Shown here one piece after another: positions 24,216 to 35,766 of a stretch of 64,000 bases of DNA. Below the pieces are notes generated by a model. That model was not told the DNA's origin. It saw only the letters and a program-made list of their open reading frames with translations, and searched no databases. A program made the position numbers and the translations under genes. Location of the stretch: positions 9,567,001 to 9,631,000 of the forward strand of contig NC_065874.1 in NCBI RefSeq assembly GCF_933775445.1. The letters run 5' to 3'. Each line of letters starts with the position of its first letter. Position 1 is the stretch's first letter. The DNA is from Argentina anserina. Lineage: Eukaryota > Streptophyta > Magnoliopsida > Rosales > Rosaceae.

Positions 24216-24939
24216 ATGAGGTTCATTTACGTCTTGCTTGGATGGGAGGGATCTGCATCGAATTCTCGAGTTCTACGTGATGCATTGTCCAAGAACCATC
24301 GATTAGTTATTCCAAATGGTAAATATAAAACTATAATATATAGTTCATAAGAGTCATTTCAATAATCTTATTTCATTATTGTGGTGGATTTCACTCATAA
24401 AGCATGTTGAACTTTTATGATATTATTTTTCTTTGTTGATGCGGAATATACTAATGGACATGGCTTTTTAGCGGCTTTATCGAGAAACTAGATACCATCT
24501 CAAGGAGTGGTCTGAAAATCGTCCTCAAAATTATAAAAAACTATTCAATCATCGACACTTAAAACCTAGAAATGTGATTGAACATGCATTCGGTGTGCTA
24601 AAGAAAAAGTGGAGCAGTCTAAGAAGAGCTTCATTTTTCGACATTAGAACACAAGTAAGAATCATCAATGCTTGTTGTGTTTTACACAACTTCATACGGA
24701 TTGAGAAGCACAATGATCCTTTGTTAGAAGCTGAAGAGTTGCACATATTAGATTTAGGTGATCGTGAGTTGGCGATGAGGCCTATAGAAATCAATGAAGT
24801 GGAGGTTAGAACTGTTGAAGCTACTAATGAGTGGTTTGCATTTCATGATCGACTGGCGATGGATATGTTTGCTGATTATCGAACGTATCGAGCTCAACAA
24901 GTGCATGAAGAACAAAGACAGGTGGCAAATATACCATAG
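24216..24939 (+). pseudogene. PIF/Harbinger nuclease (DDE_4), broken
   Basis: Three blocks of the plant HARBI1-like nuclease are visible in order. 24216-24318 holds [19 protein letters not shown] (family: LAGWEGSAHDSRVL--AL). About 24432-24470 holds FVDAEYTNGHGFL, carrying the second catalytic Asp region. 24472-24939, in another frame, holds RYHLKEW, NVIEHAFGVLKKKW and INACCVLHNFI, including the catalytic Glu block. A roughly 113-bp AT-rich stretch between blocks 1 and 2 looks like an intron with a GT start but no good acceptor, and a one-base shift separates blocks 2 and 3. The N-terminal part with the first Asp is missing. Not functional. Confidence 0.8.
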
Positions 24940-25194
24940 TTGTACTATCAATGTTAAAATTTAACCATGAATTTAATTCTTTAAGTTCTTCAAATTTATA
25001 GTATTTTTAATTAATTAAGTGAGGCAAGAAGATACCGTCTACTCAGTAAAAATAATTTAATTCATTAGAATAGTGACACAGTAAAAGTAAAAGTAAAAAA
25101 AAAGATTAACATTATCAAAAATAAAAATATGTCATCAAATCCCAAGATTAAATCCCTTTCTTAAAAAAAAAATTACCCAAACAAATCATTTTAA

Positions 25195-25290
25195 TAATCC
25201 ATCACCCAAATCCCTTCACTTCCAAATCTCATCACTTCCAAATCCCTTCACTATCAAATCCATTCACTTTCAAATTCCTTGGAACCTAAA
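25195..25290. repeat. Subterminal repeats of the Harbinger element
   Basis: CACTTCCAAATCCCTT-like 16-mers recur four to five times next to the right terminus, a usual arrangement for transposase binding sites. Confidence 0.6.
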
Positions 25291-25439
25291 AATCCCTTAT
25301 CTAAACACTGTCTAATATAATAGCGCATGTTCTGGTAGGGGTCGTAGTTTTGATCGTGCTATATACACGATTCATGTGTTTATTCATAACGTGCTTTTAC
25401 AAGATGGGTGTAATAATCTTGGTCAGCAAGGTATAGGTC

Positions 25440-25640
25440 TGATTAGGCATGTAAAATTGGCTGGGCAGGGCCGGCCCGACCCTAAGATATGAAGACCCAC
25501 ATACTACCCGGTTCATGGCTTTTTCTACCCTAGGTGTAGATGGGCAGGGCAGGACCAGCCCTATCACAATATGTGAAGCTCGAGCCCGCCCTTTGGGCGG
25601 ATAAAGTTTGGGCTTAAAAAGCTCGGCCATGGCCCGACCT
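25440..25640. repeat. GGGCAGGGC/GGCCCGACC low-complexity patch
   Basis: Recurrent GGGCAGGGC, GCCCGCCC and GGCCCGACC words in an AT-rich setting, of a kind common at the ends of plant non-autonomous elements. No terminus pair found. Confidence 0.5.
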
Positions 25641-26880
25641 ACATTTGGTTCGTGATTTTAAATAATAAATTTTTTAATGTTCATTTGAACAAAATTTGAT
25701 AGAGATAAGAGTTGAACTCATGAACCTCTTCTTATAAGAATAACACATTTGTCAATTGAACCAACAAACAGTTAATTCTTAATATTTAATAATTTTAAAT
25801 CTAAACTTTTATCGCTCTTCTTAGAATTAGACTTGACGATTGCTAGAGACTATTGACATAATTAGTTTTAGTTCTTCACTTATGGTCGTAATTATCTATA
25901 GTTATTTTGAAAAAAAAATTATCAAGAAAGAAAAAATATTGTAAAATGAATTAGTGAGCAAATATAATTGTACAAAACTTAAATTCCTTGTACATTTTTA
26001 TCATTAAAAATGATATAAATATTAAATGACAAAAATGTTCATCATGTGAATAGTATGTGATTACAAATTGAATGAAAAATATTAAATTTAACAGTGAGGG
26101 TGCAAATTGGCAGTTTTTACCAAATTGAGGAAATAAATTTTCAAATTTATAAATTCGGAGTGTAAAATAAAAATTTGAGCCAAATTTAAAATATATTTTG
26201 CCAATTCCCCTTTGAAATAATATCTTAGGCGAGGCAGGGAGTTAACCAGTTTTCTCTAGTCTCCTTTGTCTCAGTGAATTCAAAATAAAAAAGAAACTGC
26301 AATATATATCTTCATCATGAAGGACCTGACCCCTATCAATTTCTATATTAGCGAAAGGTCTGGAACTTTCTGTCAGTCCAGAGAACTTTCTGGAACTTTC
26401 TCGTGTTTTTAACAACGGATATGATTCAAGACAACTTTTGTTAAGTTTTACGACTTACTTGAATAAGTCTCACATGAGCTCGTGGACATTAGATGCCTGA
26501 TGATCAGCCCTCCATGTCGTCACTTAATTTTCTATTTTTTTAGATTAATCATAGATATATATTTTATGGATAGTGCGTCAGATCAATAATGTATGGGAAA
26601 TATATAATCAGAGATGAAGATATGACAGAATCTGCGTACATAATGTTTGCGATTGGTGGGAAGTTGATCGAAAAAGTGATCTGGATGAAAGAAAGATGAA
26701 TTATAATTCAAGAAAAGTATTGAATAAGCGTCTGGATATATTTTGGGAATAATACGTAATTGATAGTGTCAATTTTTATTTTTATTTGTTTTTCAATTGA
26801 TGTCGCCCTTTATCCGTCAAATATTTTTCTTTTTTTGTTATATTTGGTATAACACCTATGATATGATAATACTAGTATAT
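25641..26880. other. AT-rich intergenic
   Basis: No gene seen. Contains a heat-shock-element-like array at 26363-26400 (listed separately). Confidence 0.5.
26363..26400 (+). promoter_or_regulatory. Heat shock element-like array
   Basis: 26383-26400 reads GAACTTTCTGGAACTTTC, a perfect GAAnnTTCnnGAAnnTTC, and 26363-26370 adds another GAAnnTTC. Four perfectly phased units fit the heat shock factor site. No start codon or gene is recognised close by, so a function is unproven. Confidence 0.35.
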
Positions 26881-26997
26881 GGAGACTCTGTCCCCGGAAG
26901 ATAGATGCCACGGAGAAGACCCGACAATCTATTATGGTTTTTCGAGATCCCGCTATAAGTTCTATCCATATACGTTCTAATCGTCAATCATACTATC

Positions 26998-27123
26998 CCG
27001 CAAAGGATTGTTCATGGAACTACTATCGAGATTCTTCGGACCATATTTCCTAGTATCATCCTGAGGTTCATTGCTATACCATCATTTGCTCTGTTATACT
27101 CAATGGACGAGGTAGTAGTAGAT
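26998..27123 (+). pseudogene. cox2: Nuclear copy of mitochondrial cox2 (NUMT)
   Basis: 42 codons in frame match the membrane-spanning N-terminal part of plant mitochondrial cytochrome c oxidase subunit 2: [11 protein letters not shown], then TIFPSIIL, then [17 protein letters not shown]. The codon at the Trp site before TIFPS is CGG, the unedited form known from plant mitochondrial DNA, so transfer was probably as DNA and not edited cDNA. The match stops sharply on both sides. The flanks (about 26880-26997 and 27124-27310) are not cox2 and could be other mitochondrial pieces joined to it. It cannot make a functional subunit. Confidence 0.8.
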
Positions 27124-27606
27124 CTGTTTGATTTGCATCTTATGTTAGAAGTCAATTTGGAAACTCAGCTTGTGCTTCCTCCGCGTCGCGGGACATGAAA
27201 TCCTATCGGAGCGCAGGTTATCACCAGCAGAGGAAGATACTCATAAGACAGCCTTTCGGTGCCTCAATTCTTTCTGAACCTTCTAACAATGAGTTCATCT
27301 GGTTCAAGATTTGGCCATAACATCTGAGAATGTGTATACCGTCGGGAGTACAAAAGATATTTTTTTAACCAAGCCCTTTACTCATTCTTACAATCAGCTA
27401 GGGATGACAATAGGGAGGATAGAGTTATGGATTGAAAAACCATACCCAGACTCAATTCTGTTTATATCCCCGATCCCTGTAATAGGATATTGGGTATTCC
27501 CCGTACCATATTCTTAGGGGATTAAGTTCTTATACCCGCACTAATACCCGTTAATAATAATTTATTTTAATATTTAAAAATTCTAATAAAGTACACGAAA
27601 TATAAA

Positions 27607-28688
27607 GGCATAAATGCCGATTTGCACCCCAAATTTGGCTGAAATTGTCAATTTGCACCACGAACTTGCATTTGAGTCAATTTACCTCCTAAACTTGGTA
27701 AAAATTGCCAATTTACACCCCGAACTTGTATTTGAGTCAATTTACCTCCTAAACTTGGTAAAAATTGCCGATTTACACCCCATCCGTTAAATTTAATTGT
27801 TTCTATCCAATTTTGCGTCACATGTCATGCACATGAGGGGTAATGTTGTCATTTTCTATTTATATTTTTCTTAAAAACAAATAAAAATATTCTTTAAAAT
27901 GATGATTATTTTGTTAATCAAATTATTTATTTACATCTTTTTTATACCTACTTAACCCTACTTTGAATTATATATTCAATATACCCACCCATTCAAATAT
28001 AGTATGTTGTGTATAAATATATTTTTATATGTACACATTGTTGGAGGATGAACAAAACGAGAATAATAACGACATAATAGAACAGAACGTAACCGTTTAT
28101 TGATTGATAATGAGGTTAATATATACGCATTACATAACCACAATCAGTAAGATTCAGAGTCCTAATCTATTACAGATATGTGAATCTATCTCTAACATGA
28201 AACCTAATAAGGCTAACACACACAATGGTAGAATAGTAATTCTCTCGGAACACACATTTATTTTTAATTTTCAATGTATTTATTTATTTATATTTTTTCT
28301 AATATCTTTTAACATACCATATCACATAAAATAATAAATATATAAATCAATAACATGTTTTGAAAAAACAAACATTGTAGCAAGTGTTACTCTTAAGTAA
28401 TTTTATTAATTTATTTCATTATTCAATATGAATAAATATATAATGACAATACTACCCCTTAAATGCATGACATTTGACTTAAAATTGGATTGAAAACATT
28501 AAATTTGACGGATAGGGTGCAAATCGGCAATTTTTACCAAGTTTAGGAGGTAAATTGACTCAAATGCAAGTTTAGGGTATAAATCGGCAATTTTTACCAA
28601 GTTTAGGAGATAAATTGACTCAAATAAAAGTTCGGGGTGCAAATTGACAATTTCAGCCAAGTTTGGGGTGCAAATCGGCATTTATGCC
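27607..28688. mobile_element. MULE-type element with long TIRs, copy 1, carrying a solo LTR
   Basis: Ends GGCATAAATGCCGATTTGC and its complement. TIRs of about 230 bp hold internal ~60-bp subrepeats (AACTTG-ATTTGAGTCAATTTACC). 9-bp flanks AAATATAAA (27598-27606) and AAATATTAA (28689-28697) match at 8 of 9. No transposase. The core contains a copia solo LTR. Near-identical in layout to 49143-50228. Confidence 0.8.
28039..28252 (-). repeat. Solo copia LTR inside MULE copy 1
   Basis: Starts TGTTGGAGG, ends CTCGGAACA, with its own 5-bp duplication CACAT at 28034-28038 and 28253-28257. Body aligns with the LTRs of the 15660-22320 element (GAGTCCTAATCTATTAC, GGCTAA-ACACA, GGTAGAATA). Confidence 0.85.
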
Positions 28689-29055
28689 AAATATTAAAGG
28701 TAGAAATAAAAATCAAATATCATGATAAAATTATCTCCTTACGTTAAAAATTATTGTACGTGCAAATAATCACAAAATATATTTGGATATTTTTCTATTT
28801 ATTTAATTTTGGTTTATTAATTTATTTGAGTGAATATATATTAATTAATTATATTAAATATATAATATATTAATGGGTGGGTATGAGGATGGAGATCGAA
28901 ATACCATCACCGTCCCTTATCCGTTTCCGCTATCCCAATAACAAGGATCCCCGTACCCGTTACCCGATTTTACTCGAAACACTCTCCCATTAATTAGGGT
29001 CGAATACCCGTGGGTACCATACCCGCTGAGTATTTTTTCCATCCCTACAATTAGC

Positions 29056-31233
29056 TTTCCCCGATCATAAACTTACGTAGCATTCATGGGATTCTAAAGT
29101 GCTAAAGTCTATAACTATATTTCCTACGTAATTACGTACGTACGCTGTATAAAGTATAAACATCCCGTCCTTATAATTAACTTGAAGATTAATTACAGAT
29201 TCATATACAAATGGGACACCGTATTTATCGAAAGATTTGATGTGCATCAGAGTTGCTAGCTCCTGTACAAAGCTAGCAGCTATGACAAGAGTTATATATG
29301 TGATTAATATATCCTTTCTTTCCACCGAAGCGGTAGCTAAAAACTTAAACCCTACAATGTTTCCAAACTTTCCGAAGCATATGGAAGAGGAGAATAACAG
29401 AACAAAAATAAAATGTTAGATTCTTCGCTACGTGCCCAGAATCAAGAGCTAGCAGACAAGGTGGTCCTCTTTGATCATTTAACATATCCTGGGAAAATTA
29501 TAATTAGGGTTTTCGTATGGTTGAAAACGACATGTCATTCATCTGATTATTGCCTGTGCTTTGCCGGCCGTTCATTTCCGTGGTCGGCGGCGGCTGAAGG
29601 CGACCTGCTGTCTGGTTTGGTTTATTCTCTGTGAAACTGACGTCTGAAAACAAAAATGGAAACGTTTAAGACATTAACTCGTTCACAAAACAAAAGGAGG
29701 GGATCTAGAAGTTTCTAACTTATAAACCTTTGAAGAAGACGAACTCTTACTCAAATATGTACATATACATAGTCTGAAATTGTGCAAGTATTTAGAAAGT
29801 TACACTGTTCTATTATACTCCTAATTATTCAATTCATCATATTATCTCCACAAAACCTATATATCCTTGTGAGTGGTAATTCAGAATATTACTTATCACA
29901 GGTAAAGAATTCTGTATAATGTGTTCGTATTAAGATTGAACCGGAAGGGATATTACCTGCATATAATCTAGAAATTGTTGATCAAATAACGATCGATGGA
30001 AAAAGAATACACTTTTGGAATGAAACCAAATTGAAAATGCTGACATATCGAAGATGAACCTTTCAAACCCACAACTTGACAATTGAAGATTCTATATACT
30101 TTGGTCCACATGGCATGTAATGAACGTAATGACTAAAGGCAATTCGATCAAATAATTGGGTAGAAGATTGGACTCACTCATTCACTCACTCACTCACTGC
30201 ACAATTGGCCAACAACTAGTAGTGCTCTCGATCACAATGCTCTTCTTTCGGCCGAAACGTAAACGTCTGGAAATGCCAAAGGTCCCGATGCTTGTGGAGA
30301 CGAGCATAGCTAGGGAGACATTCAGACATATATAGATAATGAGAGAATTTCTATTTGGGTTTTCTTCCAGTAGAGTCATAGCTAGAGATATGTATGTGTC
30401 ACTCTTTTGTTGACTCAATCTTGTCCAGGTAAGCCTTTAGTTTGTGTTTGACGACATCATTCGCTGCGCCATCAAAAATTCAAAATGGAACTAGGCATGA
30501 TCGATTTTCGATTACCAACTTAACTCATAATTGAACATTTGAACTAGATTTTATAGTTTGTTTCGTTGTATTCATGGTACCTGATGCTTTGTAGCTTTAA
30601 TCATAGAGCCGGTCCAAATAACAGAAGTTAGCTCATCTGCAAGAAATTGATGAAAGAATTCGATTTTACGACAGAGCAATTAAGAAAAAGACAAATAAAC
30701 TATAATCAAATAGAAATTATTATATATACTAACCACATATTCTACATGGCGTACTATGTTAATATTACTAGTCCATTTTTTACTGTGTTTATTTCTGATT
30801 GGTTACTTATATATAAATAAACTTTTGTCATTTTCACCGCGTCCATGTTAATTATATCATGACGTAATATGATTGGCTGGGTACACCACATGACAGTACC
30901 ACGTGGTGTGACGGGTACAAGAATAACTAATATTCCACGTTTACGAGAAATTTTTCAGTGTTACCGTAGCATCATGTGGCAATGCTTAGTTGTTTACCAT
31001 TTCAATCACAAGTTGCCATGCAAGATTTAATTAGAAAAATTATATTTAAGTTATGTTATCAAAGACTATTTTGGGTTTCTTTCTAAAACCCTAAAATCCT
31101 ACACTTTAAACCTAAACCTGAAATCATAGCTCAAAATCATCAATACTCATGAAAGTCATTTTACAAATAATAAAAACATGTTAAATAATAATTTTAGTAT
31201 AATAAATCCACGTGTCGAAATATAACAGGTAAG
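29056..31233. other. Intergenic, nothing firmly recognised
   Basis: Short frames exist (for example 30194-30418 minus, 74 codons with a basic C-terminal part), but none shows a domain, and I cannot support a gene. Confidence 0.45.
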
Positions 31234-31654
31234 TGTTAGGAATTCGACCCTGAATTCTTCTTGCGGAAGTTAACAAGTGCAAAACAATATAAATAAACGA
31301 TTGAGAACACAAACACAAAGTTTACGAGGTTCGACAAAGAACTTGTCTACGTCATCGGGCTGCTAGGTTCCACTATAGAAGAACAACACAAACAATAATA
31401 CAAGATCTCTCACAAGACGTTCTCACCAACTCTTAAGACCTCACTTGCTCTCTGTGTTTTTACCTTGATATCTAACTACTGCTACCTATGTCCCTATTTA
31501 TAGATGTCTAAACCTGAAACCTATAAGTCATTGGAAACCTATTCCCAATAGACATAGAAACCATTACCAAGTAGGAAACCACCAAAGTGTTCATTCTTTG
31601 ATCAAGATCTAATGAATCCTTATCCTAAGTGCAATCGGATCCACAAACCTAACA
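31234..31654 (-). repeat. 3' LTR, 421 bp, with adjacent polypurine tract
   Basis: Starts TGTTAGGAATTCG, ends CCTAACA. Just inside (31655-31670) the minus strand reads GCTCCAAGTGGAAGAT, the typical copia tract. Confidence 0.85.
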
Positions 31655-31884
31655 ATCTTCCACTTGGAGCCGATTGCACTAGTAGCAACAATCTTCAATA
31701 CTCTTCAATCATAGCAACTCGAAACCCACCGCAGCCAACATCTCCTTCTTCAAGTTTGGAGACAAAAAAACAGCCAAGCATAACTTCAGTTTACCTATTG
31801 GCACAAACTTAGTCAACATGTCCGCAAGATTTTCACTTCCTTGAATCTTCAACAATTGCAACACTTTATTCTCCACGAGCTCTT

Positions 31885-32622
31885 TTATAGGAATGCGTTT
31901 AGTCTTTGAATGAAAAACAAGGTTCTTTGCAAGTGAATAGCACTTTGACTATCACTGTGCAAAACACAAATCTCCTTCTTTTTACCCAATTCCTCAAAGA
32001 GACCTTTTAGCCACACCATCTCTTTACTAGCCTCTGAGACTGCTACATACTCTGACTGCGTCGTCGACAAAGTCACTTGCCCTTGCAAATGTGAGATCAA
32101 AGATACAACAGTACAACCTACAGTTTACACATAACCAGTTGTACTCTGACTAGTATCATTATCTCTTGCCAAGTTTGCATCCACATACCCTTGTAATTCA
32201 ACACTAACTCCCAGTTGTACTCCGACTAGTATCATTATCTCTTGCCAAGTCTGCATTGTTGCTGACCTGGATTACTTGTGTACCTACTCATAACTCCAAC
32301 TGCATGCGCAATATTGGGTCTAGTACACACCATAGCATACATTAAGCATCCAACTGCCGACACATAAGGTACGTTCTTCATATATTATTTTTCTTTTTCA
32401 CTCTGGGGTGATTTTTCCAATGACAACTTAAAGTGTGCCGCTAACGGTGTACCTACAGCCTTTGATTTATCCATATTGAATTGCTTAAGTACCTTCTCAA
32501 CATACTCCGCTTGTGAAAGCTTCAGAGTACCAGCCACTTTATCACGAATAATATACCTAAGATTTTCTTCGCCTCGCCCAAATCCTTCATTGCGAACTTA
32601 TTTGATATTTCTTTCTTCAACT
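31885..32622 (-). pseudogene. Copia RT C-terminus plus RNase H
   Basis: Minus strand in order: FAMKDLGEAKKILG, LSQAEYVEKVLKQFNM, VPYVSAVGCLMYAMVCTRP, then (31885-32100) QVTLSTTQSEYVAVSEASKE and LHSDSQSAIHL of the RNase H domain (visible acidic residues E and D). Frames shift between blocks, and a 76-bp tandem duplication (32135/32211) lies in the RNase H-coding stretch. Inactive. Confidence 0.8.
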
Positions 32623-32624
32623 TC

Positions 32625-33240
32625 TCAATCTAGTTGAAGTCTTTTGAATGTGACACGTGGTTTGCCACCCTTTGAGAAACTGACAGTTTTTTGCTTCCCA
32701 AACATACAATCTTCATAAAACCCAATTTTCCCTAAATTCACACCATATAGTTTACCTTGTGCCTGAAGTACACCCATTCCTTTCTCGTTGATGTGCCCAA
32801 ATCTACGATGCCATAAGTATGCATCATCTTTCTTCTCAACGATCGTACCGCCTACATTGTTTTTCAACAACATCGATAATACCCAAGGTCGTGTAGAGTG
32901 ACCCTGTCTTGAGTCCACGAGCTAATACCATAGCTCCTTTACTTACTTTCCACGTTCCTTTCTCAAAGGTAGTACGACATCCTTCATCATCCAACTGACC
33001 CACAGAAACCAAGTTTCTTGTCAACCGTGGAATGTGTCTAACATTCGTCAAAGTCCATATTCCACCATGTGTGAGCGAGATCTTCATATCACCCATTCCC
33101 ACAATCTTCAGGGCTCTACCATCAACAAGAATTACTCTTCTAAAATGACCATGCTGGTAATTCACCATGAGCTCTCGTTGTGAAGTTGAGTGAAAAAACC
33201 AATTTGGTGCTCCATCAATGTGTAAACACTGGCGTAACAT
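32625..33240 (-). pseudogene. Copia protease and GAG-pre-integrase
   Basis: Minus strand 33240-32836 carries the retropepsin-like region: a damaged active site (HIDGAPNWFFHS where the family has DSGA), then LVDGRALKIVGMGDMKI, LTNVRHIPRLTRNLVSVGQL. 32918-32625 carries the pre-integrase zinc block DAYLWHRRFGHINEKGM and EDCMFGKQ. The two are in different frames. The expected integrase core is missing after position 32625. Confidence 0.8.
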
Positions 33241-33243
33241 TTA

Positions 33244-34516
33244 TTTTGTGTTTGAGACGTGGTTTGTGATTTATATAATAAATTAATACTAGGTGTTAGT
33301 TTTACATTTTTACCCTTTTTAAATCATTTTTCTCTCTCTTCAATTCCGGCGACAAATTGTGTAATCCGGCAAAGAGAGCCTCCTTTGGGCCTTCATCTAA
33401 TGACTCAAATGAACTTTCCAAGATTACTCTCTTTTGTCTCAATACTCAAACACAAAGAAACCCAACTATGTTATAAAACGGTATGAGAGACATGTGGTTG
33501 AAGGCTTCGATCTGCTTTGCTCAAACTCAAAACAGTGGTGGTTTATGGTTTTATTGTACCTCCAGACTCTAATAAGGAGATGTGAAACACGATACTAAAA
33601 GAAAAGAAAACCTAGAGAGAGAGAGACGTGGGGATTAGGGTGTGAGAGAAAATAAAGGTAAAAAAAAAGAAACAAATGAAATAATCTGGTAGTGGAAAAT
33701 CATGTGTCGCATTCATAATGGTCGGTGTCCAAACACCGGAAATATGGAAGGTGCGTATAATCCGTTTCTCTAACAACATTTCTTTAAACATGAAAATTAG
33801 CTCCTATACTGAGTCAAGAGAGAGAGAGAGACGCTCAACAGAAGAAATGGTGAGAATATTCAACGTAGTAGAAATACAGAAGATTAAAAAGAAAAATAAA
33901 ACTTAGAAGAAATACATGTCATACAGAAGATCAAACACAGTTGTAAAAATAAATACCAGACCAACATTAAGTAAGAGACCTACACATGGCTGATGGCTCC
34001 CCCAGCTGTATCTTTGTGCTGGGCATAATATAGCACCAGCTGTAATCATCCAGCAACATGAAATTCGTTATACATAGGGAATTGAAAGTGTGCTTAATTA
34101 GTTAAGTCCCCACCAGGGACTTGACCGAAAATTTTGAACTTAACCACATCTTTCTATCCTCGATCTAGAACGTTCTGTATGTTCAGAACTTTCTGATGAT
34201 ATCTTTCCATATATCCATGCAGGATCAAGAAAGCTGTTGGTTACTAATATTTACGAGTTACTACAAATCTCACATGGATCGATGCATAATCTTAAGATTT
34301 CTTGCATTGGCTGGGTATATATCCTGTTTGCCTGTCTGGTCAGATGACTCCGATCAATAATGATGTAGAACTTATTGAAGCTATAGACATAGAAATTTAA
34401 AAGTTCAGCTGAATCCATGTGACGCTTCCAGTTGGTGCGAGGTAGATTTACATGTTGGGTGATATAAGAGAAACGAACTAAACTACATATCGAATTATTG
34501 ATGAAGTTTCTGCTCA
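33244..34516. other. Intergenic
   Basis: GA-rich stretches near 33612 and 33818. A GAACGTTC/GAACTTTC pair near 34169-34192 resembles a weak heat shock element. No gene recognised. Confidence 0.45.
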
Positions 34517-34521
34517 GTAGG

Positions 34522-35394
34522 TGTTCGAGCTGGGAAAACGGATCCTCATCAGAGAACAATCATCATGCCCCAGCGCCGAATTCTGGACGGTTCAGCCATT
34601 CGTTCTCTGTTGTTGCTGGCGTGCCAGTACCTTTGAGTTAGGTACAACTGTTGTTTTGTTTGACAATGATCGCGCTCCACATACTGTCTTCCTCTCAGAC
34701 GATTGCTCCGCAGTTGCTGATAAACCATTGAAGTTCGAATGACCTATACACAACCAGAGTTGCTAGGTACCTTTCACTCCACCTCAAGTAGATGACCGAT
34801 CTTACTTTTGACCGCTTGGGGAAAAGCAGAGCTTATACTGTGTCGTTAATAACAAGACTCTCTCGCGAATGAAATTTGCTGACTAGTGCAGGCTTTGGGT
34901 TTGCTAGAAGCTAGGCTAGCGACTCGATGGACTTGACTCGAATTGCCGAAGTTAATCGGACTTGTTGCTACATGCAGCGCGAGGCGTACATCTGGGTAGC
35001 TCCGCTCCGATGGGAGACTTGGTTGCCGAAGTTAATAGGACTTTTGCCAAAGTTAATAGGACTTTTGCTGAAGTTAATCGGACTTTTACTCCGTTGGGAG
35101 ATTTTGACTATGCGGTTCGCGATAGTTTGTTTGACGTTGCGTGTGTTATTCTGTGCCTTCAACCCCTTTATATAGAGAACACAACTTGTTCTTTCTTGCG
35201 AATCAAGTCTTGAGAATCTCCTAGTTGATTTAGATTCACATTCCTTAATCAACTCCGATTCTATACGGCGATGGTCCCCTAAATCTATTCCAATACGGCA
35301 GATAATCTTGCTTTGTGACATACTTTCCCCAAATATCCGGTCCACGAGCCTAAGTAGTCTAGATAATACCGGAGTATTATTTTAGGCCAAAAAA
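34522..35394 (-). repeat. 3' LTR of the gypsy element (873 bp)
   Basis: Starts TGTTCGAGCTGGG on the plus strand. Has three 21-bp units TTGCCGAAGTTAATAGGACTT (35023-35085), where the other LTR has one. The inner end (near 35394) has lost the canonical CA. Confidence 0.85.
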
Positions 35395-35662
35395 TTGCCC
35401 ACAGGCCTTGAAATTGAAGACCCCGCGAAATTGAAAAGGGCTAGAAAAAAACCCCAAACGGTTATCTTTTAAAAATAATCCGAAACACTTTACGTTCCCC
35501 CGTCACCAACTGACGCGCGCCTTCTCCTTTAACCACTACAACCTTTCGAGCTGAAGTACGCGAGAAACACTTACTGTTTCGAAACTCAAACCAGTTCCAA
35601 ACGAGCAAACGCGACTCTTCCCTGGACCCATCAGTTTTGATTTCAGAAACCTCTTAAGTTCC

Positions 35663-35670
35663 TATATAAA
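35663..35670 (+). promoter_or_regulatory. TATA box of the antisense gene
   Basis: TATATAAA about 100 bp before the ATG at 35767, with a pyrimidine/A-rich leader between; on the strand opposite to gag-pol. Confidence 0.6.
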
Positions 35671-35766
35671 TCGCATTCACGAACCCAACAAATCCATCCA
35701 ACCTGATTACTTTATCATCAGAAAATCCAGAAAGCCCTCTTTTGAAGTTCTCACTCTCTGACAACA

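Larger units (their letters stand above)
23402..25312 (+). mobile_element. PIF/Harbinger transposon, 1.9 kb
   Basis: The left end GGCAGTGTTTGGGTAAGG and the reverse complement of the right end GACAGTGTTTAGATAAGG form the inverted repeat. TAA duplications sit at 23399-23401 and 25313-25315. Internal sequence encodes a PIF-type nuclease (below), which confirms the superfamily. The second gene expected in autonomous members (Myb-like) is not seen, so the element is internally deleted. Confidence 0.85.
27399..29047. mobile_element. hAT-type non-autonomous element hosting a MULE
   Basis: Termini TAGGGATGACAATAGGG and (right, reversed) TAGGGATGGAAAAAATA, with 8-bp flanks CAATCAGC (27391-27398) and CAATTAGC (29048-29055), one mismatch. 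The arms are full of TACCCGT/ATACCCG words. Without the nested MULE it would be only about 560 bp. Confidence 0.75.
31234..33243 (-). mobile_element. Truncated and internally deleted Ty1/copia element
   Basis: A 3' LTR (31234-31654) is followed on the minus-strand reading by polypurine tract, RNase H, RT C-terminus, GAG-pre-integrase and protease. Integrase core and most of RT are absent: the frame at 32625 joins GAG-pre-integrase straight to RT C-terminal sequence. No 5' LTR is found beyond 33243. Confidence 0.85.

Noticed and set aside
33259..33486. 75-codon plus frame beside the truncated copia
   Set aside because: No domain, weak composition, no splice context.
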